From Schistocephalus solidus (lineage: Eukaryota > Platyhelminthes > Cestoda > Diphyllobothriidea > Diphyllobothriidae): a DNA stretch of 64,000 nucleotides. The notes below the pieces were generated by a model that did no database searches, was not told where the DNA came from, and saw only the letters and a program-made list of their open reading frames with translations. Shown piece after piece: positions 57,845 through 64,000 of the stretch. The DNA is taken from contig WEDG01004050.1 of NCBI GenBank assembly GCA_017591395.1, forward strand, positions 124,001 through 188,000, in the 5' to 3' direction. The position numbers were made by a program, and so were the translations under genes. The stretch's first letter is position 1, and the number at the start of each line of letters is the position of its first letter.

Positions 57845-58570
57845 CCACACAAACTCTACTGATAATCCTTCTGTCCAATAATTGCTCTATTCGATCTACA
57901 ATGCATGATTTGCGCATACCATTGGTCTATTCTATGTAAACCTATCAAATCATCCGTAGAACACGTCATAAATACCGAGGAGAATTGAGGCTCATCCCAC
58001 TCCCTCCAGCCATCGCCGCTCCTTCTCCTACGGACCTGCCAAAGATCTGCCCATGTCAGCCGATATCCACCAAAAGATCCTCTCAGGACCAAGCCCCAAT
58101 AGAATTCTAATTTCTAGTACCAAATAATCCCAAACGTTTTTCCTTAACAACTTTCTTGTTCTTATTTGGGCGTCATTCATTTGAGATTCGTAGTGTATTT
58201 AATATGGGTCTTTTCCATTTTGATGGCAGTCCGACCAAATGATAACCAGGCTGGTACAGGCGATAGAGAGAGTTTCAAACTCTGGAGGCCGTCCACCTAA
58301 GCCAGCTTAGCTGACGGAGTACGATGACTATAACCTCTGGGAGGATCGGATGTAAGTGAACCTGGAGGCCGTAGAAGAAAGTGCTCGCCCAGCCGCCATC
58401 CTGGGTCGGTTGGACAATGAAGTTTACACAGCCCAGCACTACTTGGTGCGGTCCCTCCATATCCCGAATCTCCTTGGCGAGGCTCACCACCATCTCTTCG
58501 ATGCGGGAACTGGAGGCAACATCTTGGTCAGCAGACCCGCCCTCCCTCTTCCCCAGGTGTTCATGTGATC
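57845..58570 (+). mobile_element. Gypsy remnant: LTR plus gag fragment
   Basis: An LTR-like part at 57870-58215 shares ATTGGTCTATTCTATGTAAA, AATACCGAGGAGAA and TTGTTCTTATTTGGGCGTCA with the 45-kb element. Then gag pieces follow (MNLEAVEESARPAAILGRLD, LFDAGTGGNILVSRPALP). It joins sequence of opposite orientation near 58575. Confidence 0.8.
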
Positions 58571-58574
58571 ACCT

Positions 58575-59990
58575 CTCCGAACGACAGATACAACTTTTAA
58601 AGATGGCTCCGGCCACAGTGACCACAGATTCATCAGGCAAGGTCACCATTTCCACCATGTTGGTGAAGAAATTCACAATGATCAGAATTAGTTTATTTTT
58701 CCTAGCGGATGGTGCAATTGGCCCAACAAGGTCTAATCCTACCCTCTTTTTAGAATAAACATTTCGATTTGGCTAGATGGGGTTTCTAAAGGATTGACTG
58801 GGAGACTTAGAAGCCAAAACAGTACTCGCATGACCGAATGACGTCCTGAATGACGCGTTTTTGGTTTGGCCAAAAGTATCGTCAGTGAAGGGCCCACTAG
58901 GTTTTGTGGATTCTGGAGTGGCCCAGTTTTGCATGCATCCAATCCACTTCGTCACTTGCCATCAAAAGTGGTGGCACAACACGCTTTGGATACTGGTCAC
59001 TGACATGGTCGAAAAGGATACCATTCTCAATTAACAGTTTTTCACAGAGGTTGTGGAGACATTGGGTTTCGTAGCTATATCCCGCTAGTTCCGACTTGCT
59101 TAGGGGCCTGGCGTTGCTTACCTTATTGTGTGGATCGTCTCTCTGAGCTGCGGCCCAGAGTGGGCACTAGTAGCTTTGTAAAGCGACGGCGGACATGGTG
59201 ACGTCAATGCATGACGGGCATACACCGTGAGGGCGATGTTGTTTGCTTGAGAGAGAATCAGCATTTCTGTGCTGGTGACCCGGTTGGAACACGCTTTCGA
59301 ACTCGTATTCCGCCAGTTTTTCCAGCCACCGAGCAACTTGCCCCTCATTATTCTTAAAATTCCGCGACCACGTTAATGAACTGTGATCTACGCGCACTAG
59401 GAACGGCCGATACTGAAGGTACGGCCACCATTCTTCCATAAAGTATGTACATGGTAGCATCTCTTTGCGAGTCACGCATTAACGACCTTCTGCCTATGTC
59501 AATGATCGACTGAGGTACTGGATGACGCACTCGGTAACGTCGGGTTGCTATTGGGAAAGGACAGCGTCTATTGCGTTATCACTAGTGCCAGTATCTACGA
59601 CAAATTTTCCAGCATCAGGGCTGATGTTAGAGAAAACTAAAATCGGAGAAAAGGAAAGCTTATCCTTCAGCATCTGGAAGCTGGTAGCAAAATCAGCAGC
59701 CCACTTAAATTTGACATCTTTCTGTGTCAGCTTATGGAGGGGACTCGCAAGATGGGCAAAGTCCTTGATAAATCGACGATAGTACAAGGCAGGTCCTAAA
59801 TAATTTCGAACCTTGGTCATCGTGTGCAAAGGAACCACGTATCTTTTTGTTCTCCGGCTTGGACAGTTTGAAAACCGTTAACTCTTCGCTTGTTCTGATC
59901 CTGACATTACAGCTGTCACTGCACGTTCGCAATTGCTCTTTGGAATTTTCGGAATTTTTCTTGTGCCGAATAATCTCACAAAACGACATC
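58575..59990 (-). mobile_element. Gypsy pol remnant in inverse orientation
   Basis: Minus strand: RT end (VRNYLGPALYYRRFIKDFAH, HKLTQKDVKFKWAADF) at 59838-59700, RNase H (FVVDTGTSDNAIDAVLSQ, VRVDHSSLTWSRNFKNNEG, HRNADSLSSKQ) to 59167, an integrase part (GLDLVGPIAPS, LIIVNFFTNMVEMVTLPDES) to about 58610. Closely similar in motif to the 45-kb element but broken. Confidence 0.85.
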
Positions 59991-60714
59991 AATTTGGAAT
60001 TTGTTTATCACCTTCGTCGACTTGATAAAACAGCCTCTGCACCAATAAATACTGACAACCGCTCAGTGAACCAAAAGTGCACAAACCCTTAAAGATAGGA
60101 AGTTATCCAGGACCTTTGACCTCTACAAACGGCTGAGTCGTTCCTGAATATTCTTCTTATAATTTGTTGTTTTTTAAAAGTGTTTTTGAACGAATAGGCG
60201 CATTTATTGCTCATATTTTTTCTATTGCGGTTGCGTTGTACTTCCGATTGAAATTCGCTCGTATCCAGGCTTTTGATTTTTGGCCAATAATCTGTTCCGA
60301 AAGTCAGGACTCAACGAAATAAGTTGTCATTGGATCACATATTGTCTGTTTATCAGGATCAGCCTATAATTGTTTATAGACATTGTGATATTCAGGCACA
60401 CGAAAATTGATATCGGAATCTTGAATAATAAGCTAACTCAGCTTCATTTGGATCCTGCCTCATATGGGCTTCCGAAAACAGTCTCTCGACAGGAAAGGTG
60501 TCTACACCAGGAAGGAACGGAGAACCATTGGCAAACTCACTTCAAAGGCTGCATCATTCTTAGCTTCGTATTAACATTCGATAGTGAATTCAGTTCGGAA
60601 AAGCACTTCTTTTTGTGCTCAGTAAACTATTCGCTTGATAATTTAAGCTGCTCGTTAAAACTTAATGCATCCTCGTAGAGATCTTACCGGCATGGGAAAC
60701 GCAAATGTTCAAGA

Positions 60715-60815
60715 CCCGACCACGCGATAAAATTATTCACCGCTTCGGCCAGGACTCGAAACAACAACCTCTCGATTAGCTACCGATGCTCTTGACCGCT
60801 CGGCCACGCCCAGGG
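60715..60815 (-). other. tRNA-like sequence (Ser-like pseudogene or SINE head)
   Basis: Minus strand GGCGTGGCCGAGCGGTCAAG is an A-box-like start and GTTTCGAGTCC a B-box-like end. A possible anticodon loop TAGCTAA has a four-pair stem. Acceptor and T stems do not pair, so a working tRNA is unlikely. Confidence 0.45.
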
Positions 60816-60899
60816 AAGCCAGCAGACAAAAAAATAGTAACGCCTACAAAAATAATGATCTCTGCTATCTTTGTTAACCGTTTTCGATTTCATGTGACA

Positions 60900-63140
60900 A
60901 AAACTTACCAGAAATACTCAAGTCACTCTCAGCAGACCGAGAAGAACCACAAAGCAGCAATATTGAAGAAAGCAGTGCACTACTGAACATTACCAAAACT
61001 AAGCTAAAAAGTGAAGAGCTGGCGCACTGTGATGGATGCCGAGGACTCACAAACAGAGTTTTGAGATTAGAAGGAGACCTAGATCTCCTTTCGGAAATAA
61101 TATCAGTCCTCATAAAACATAAAAAAATTAACTCACCGAAACACGATGCAAACGAACTGAAAAACATCAGCAAGCTAGACCATAATCATCGCAAGGAAAC
61201 GATAGAGGTCAATAGACACAAAATTAAGCGAAACAAAAAGAAAAAATTAACGAAGTCATTAGAACAAACCTCTGAGTCAGTTGAAATACAGATGACCGGA
61301 AAGAAAATAAGCGAGGAGGAAATTATGTCTTGCGTTTCCCCAGGTTCGGGAAATCTGGTGCACATAGAATCCGACTGCACAAAAGTAAATCAGCGATCGA
61401 CGGTCTCTGAAAAGTCGAAAAACAGTAATCATAATTTATCTTCAATGCCACGGACGAGCGACAGCAGCTTTGCTCTTAACATGTCCATCGAACTACAATG
61501 AAGCAGGGAATGGTAGCCAGCAAAGTAATGGCGGAAAAGTGCCCTGCGACTTATCGACAGACCTGGATGCAGCAAACCAAAATTCAGGTTTTCCGAAGGC
61601 TATTCGAGCAAACACATTGTCAGGAGAACCCACGCTGTTTGAAAGGTCCATAGAGATGTCTGCAAGTCAACCAACCGTCTCACCGATGAAGACCAATTTG
61701 AACACAGTATTAAAGACTGTAACAAAGGGCATGATTCAACATTCCATCACTAAAAGAAAGCAGGATGAAGAAACGAGTTTTTTTCCCTGACAGATCATTT
61801 TGTCTGGTAGTTCAGGGAGTCTCAGAGGCTACTGGGGAAACGCAAAAGAAAGGGTAAAAACAGGATCTGCTGATATTTCAAAATTTATTGAATGATACGC
61901 AAGAAACTGGTGTGACAGTCGACATCAAAAAGATGTTTCAATTGGGGCCTCTCGTTACAAATGAAACGCATGAGGTTCGACCAAAACCATTAAAAGTCGT
62001 CTTGGGGAGCAAACAGCAGGTAGATCTATTGCTCTCTCGAAAGTACCGACTACAAAAGAATCATCGTGGAGATTTTTTTCAGCCGGATTACTCTCCCATC
62101 GATCGGATGAAAATGAGGACACTGGTAGCAGAATTAAAAACACGTCAATACGAGGAGGAACAAAACTTAAAAATTGTTGACAACAAAATCTTCAAAACGG
62201 TGCGCTCGTTTTTATGGGCACATCCGGTGAAATTGATGGCAAACACGCCGGTCAAAACCCCTACAAAATGCCTATAGATTTGAACCCAGACAGGAGACTG
62301 GATATATCTTGTGAAATATCCAGCAAAAATCGCCATGTGGAAGAAAGAATTAAAAATCTTCAGAAATCGAGGGAAGAAAACAAGATTAAAATGATGTACA
62401 CAATTGTGCAGAGTCTATTGAACAAAATGGCTGAAATTAAACTGGTCGTGGACCATTTACAACCTGACTTCATAGCTCTAACTGAAACATGGTTAAATGA
62501 ACAAATCGCAGACACAGAAGTCAGAAAATATGGTTTTCAGCTTATCCGCATGGATAGAAACAGACGTAGGGGTGGTGGAATCGCAATGTTCATACGAGAA
62601 GGCATTGACTTCATTCAGGATGGGCCCCCGCCAAATAGGATCTCGTCTTGCGAAATATTTTGTTGCAAACTGAAAGTCCCAAACCAACCAGACCTCCATT
62701 TTGCCGTGGTATATCGATCCCCAGGACAGCGTACGGACACGGACGAAGCACTCCTCACAGGGGTAAAGCAAATCTGCTGATGCAAACACTTATTAAGACT
62801 TGGAGATTTCCAGGCTCCCGATATCGATTGGCTGTCAAATAACTGCTCGCGATCGGAAAATTCATTCGAACAGAAATTACTTCAATTAGTAAATGACGAG
62901 TTTCTTACCCAACATGTCACAATGGATACGCGGTTCTGAAATGGGCAGCAGTCAAGCTGTTTGGATCTAGTCATTAGTAGAGATGACAATTGTATCCATG
63001 CATTAAGTTCTTACGTGCCGCTTGGACGAAGTGATCATTGTGTTCTTGCTTGGGAGTACAGTCATTTTTCTGTACCCAAACGTCGTGCAGTTCGGAAGAG
63101 TAATGTATGGAAAGGGGATTATCCCAAAATGAAAGAATTA
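60900..63140 (+). mobile_element. CR1-like element: ORF1 and endonuclease, truncated
   Basis: An ORF1-like region at about 60905-62277 with frameshifts: LNITKTKLKSEELAHCDGC, LRLEGDLDLLSEIISVLIK, CLVVQGVSEATGET and RPKPLKVVLGSKQQVDLLLS. Endonuclease: MMYTIVQSLLNKMAEIKLVV, PDFIALTETWLNEQIADTEV, GGGIAMFIREGIDF, LGDFQAPDIDW (another frame) and GRSDHCVLAWEYSHF. It stops near 63125 where a minus CR1-like element begins. Confidence 0.85.
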
Positions 63141-64000
63141 CTAAATTTATTTTATTTTTTTTTTATTTCATTTATTTATTGCCAGTTTCCAGGCAAGGTC
63201 AAAAAAAGTATACAGGAGAGGGTCTAGCTGACAGGGAAAAAAAATCCTGATCGTTGTTTCAGGTGTTTTCAGGAGAAAAAACTGCAGCTTATTTAGTAAT
63301 TAAAGTTCTGGACAGGGACGCATTAACACAGGTGCCCGGTGAAGAACCTCTCCATTCAGTCACGGCGTTGAGTTTCCTATTGTCAATGCATAATCGCATT
63401 GAGCCGTCCCTTTTTCTCACTAGCACTATTGATGAGGACCAGATGGCCAAATAACATTACGGCTGAGCATATCGCTAATAAGGGCATCCAATTCATTCCG
63501 ATAAAAGATTGAGAGCCACCTAGGTGGGACCCCGATGTGTCGTGCGTTCCCCTGGTCAACGTAATGCTCGTCTTATAAGCCGATTGAGGTCTGCAGAGCC
63601 AGTAATATTGCCCTCAGCATGAAGACCGGCACAGGATTCAGAGTCCGTGAACGCCATCAGAACCGAAGAGAGCTTCAACAGAGTCAGCACCCAAAAGTTT
63701 GGAAGGTGTCCTGAATGTAGAAAACTAGTGACAGTTCGCGTAAACAAGGGATAGCTTTGCTGAATTTTGATACTTCTGGGTAGCTTATTCCAGATTGCTA
63801 TAGCGTTTACCGAAAAAAAACTGTCGGTATCTAACTGTGCGTGCCAAAGGAATAAATAAAAATACATCTCGATGACTGGTGCGCCGAGACTGGTCGAGGT
63901 GCCTCAGAGATGTAAAGGGGTTAAATGTACGATTGTTTTGTAGTTTAAACAGTAAAAATTGTCCTCTCTGTAATCTGCGAAGCCATAGCGGGTCAAGGCT
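63141..64000 (-). mobile_element. CR1-like element 3' end, runs off the window
   Basis: Minus strand: the ORF2 C-terminal block FFSVNAIAIWNKLPRSIKIQ and FTRTVTSFLHSGHLP parallels the 53-kb element. The 3' UTR ends in an A-rich AATAAATAAA-type tail at about 63145-63175. Inserted into the plus element just before it. Confidence 0.85.

Overview
The window looks like flatworm nuclear DNA, most likely a cestode of the diphyllobothriid type. This rests on sequence character, not on a database match. It has very short spliceosomal introns (30-48 nt) beside introns of several kb. Two animal-type genes are present. Most of the rest is retrotransposon sequence: CR1-like, RTE-like, Penelope-like and Ty3/Gypsy elements, plus tRNA-headed SINEs. 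No bacterial, organellar or CRISPR features were seen.

Host genes. A plus-strand gene runs from 6965 to 40194. I rebuilt it from exons whose splice phases agree, and it encodes a homologue of the TFIIIC subunit GTF3C4 (TFIIIC90): an N-terminal WD-like region and a C-terminal Cys-rich zinc domain. At least 16 exons were placed, giving about 747 residues. One small exon (between 15163 and 19011) and one junction (38520 to 39931) are unresolved. A second gene, on the minus strand from about 42.4 kb down to 41.0 kb or lower, encodes a PTAR1-like protein with prenyltransferase-alpha repeats. The two genes converge tail to tail.

Layout. 1-2200: minus CR1-like remnant. 2.2-6.9 kb: no gene seen. 7-15.2 kb: GTF3C4 exons, with SINEs in the large intron at 9.7-14.2 kb. 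19.0-31.0 kb: one 11.7-kb intron holding a decayed plus-strand Penelope-like element (PLE), an RTE-like element ending in C2H2 zinc fingers, two adjacent copies of an unidentified 400-bp repeat, and a better preserved minus-strand PLE. 31-40 kb: last GTF3C4 exons plus another CR1 fragment. 41-42.5 kb: PTAR1-like gene. 44.3-44.7 kb: SINE inverted pair. 45.0-51.5 kb: Ty3/Gypsy element with two LTRs, interrupted by a CR1 fragment flanked by a 28-bp duplication. 52.1-57.4 kb: CR1 pieces, including a nearly complete minus copy. 57.8-60 kb: rearranged Gypsy remnant with parts in opposite orientation. 60.9-64 kb: plus CR1-like element cut by a minus one.

Most interesting signal. The tRNA-headed SINE family carries a hammerhead self-cleaving ribozyme motif. 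Six copies are recognisable and stem I shows compensatory changes. Two copies stand head to tail 288 bp apart, as in metazoan retrozymes. The terminal region of the minus-strand PLE carries a second, different hammerhead core. In both families stem III is minimal and palindromic, which fits hammerheads that act as dimers.
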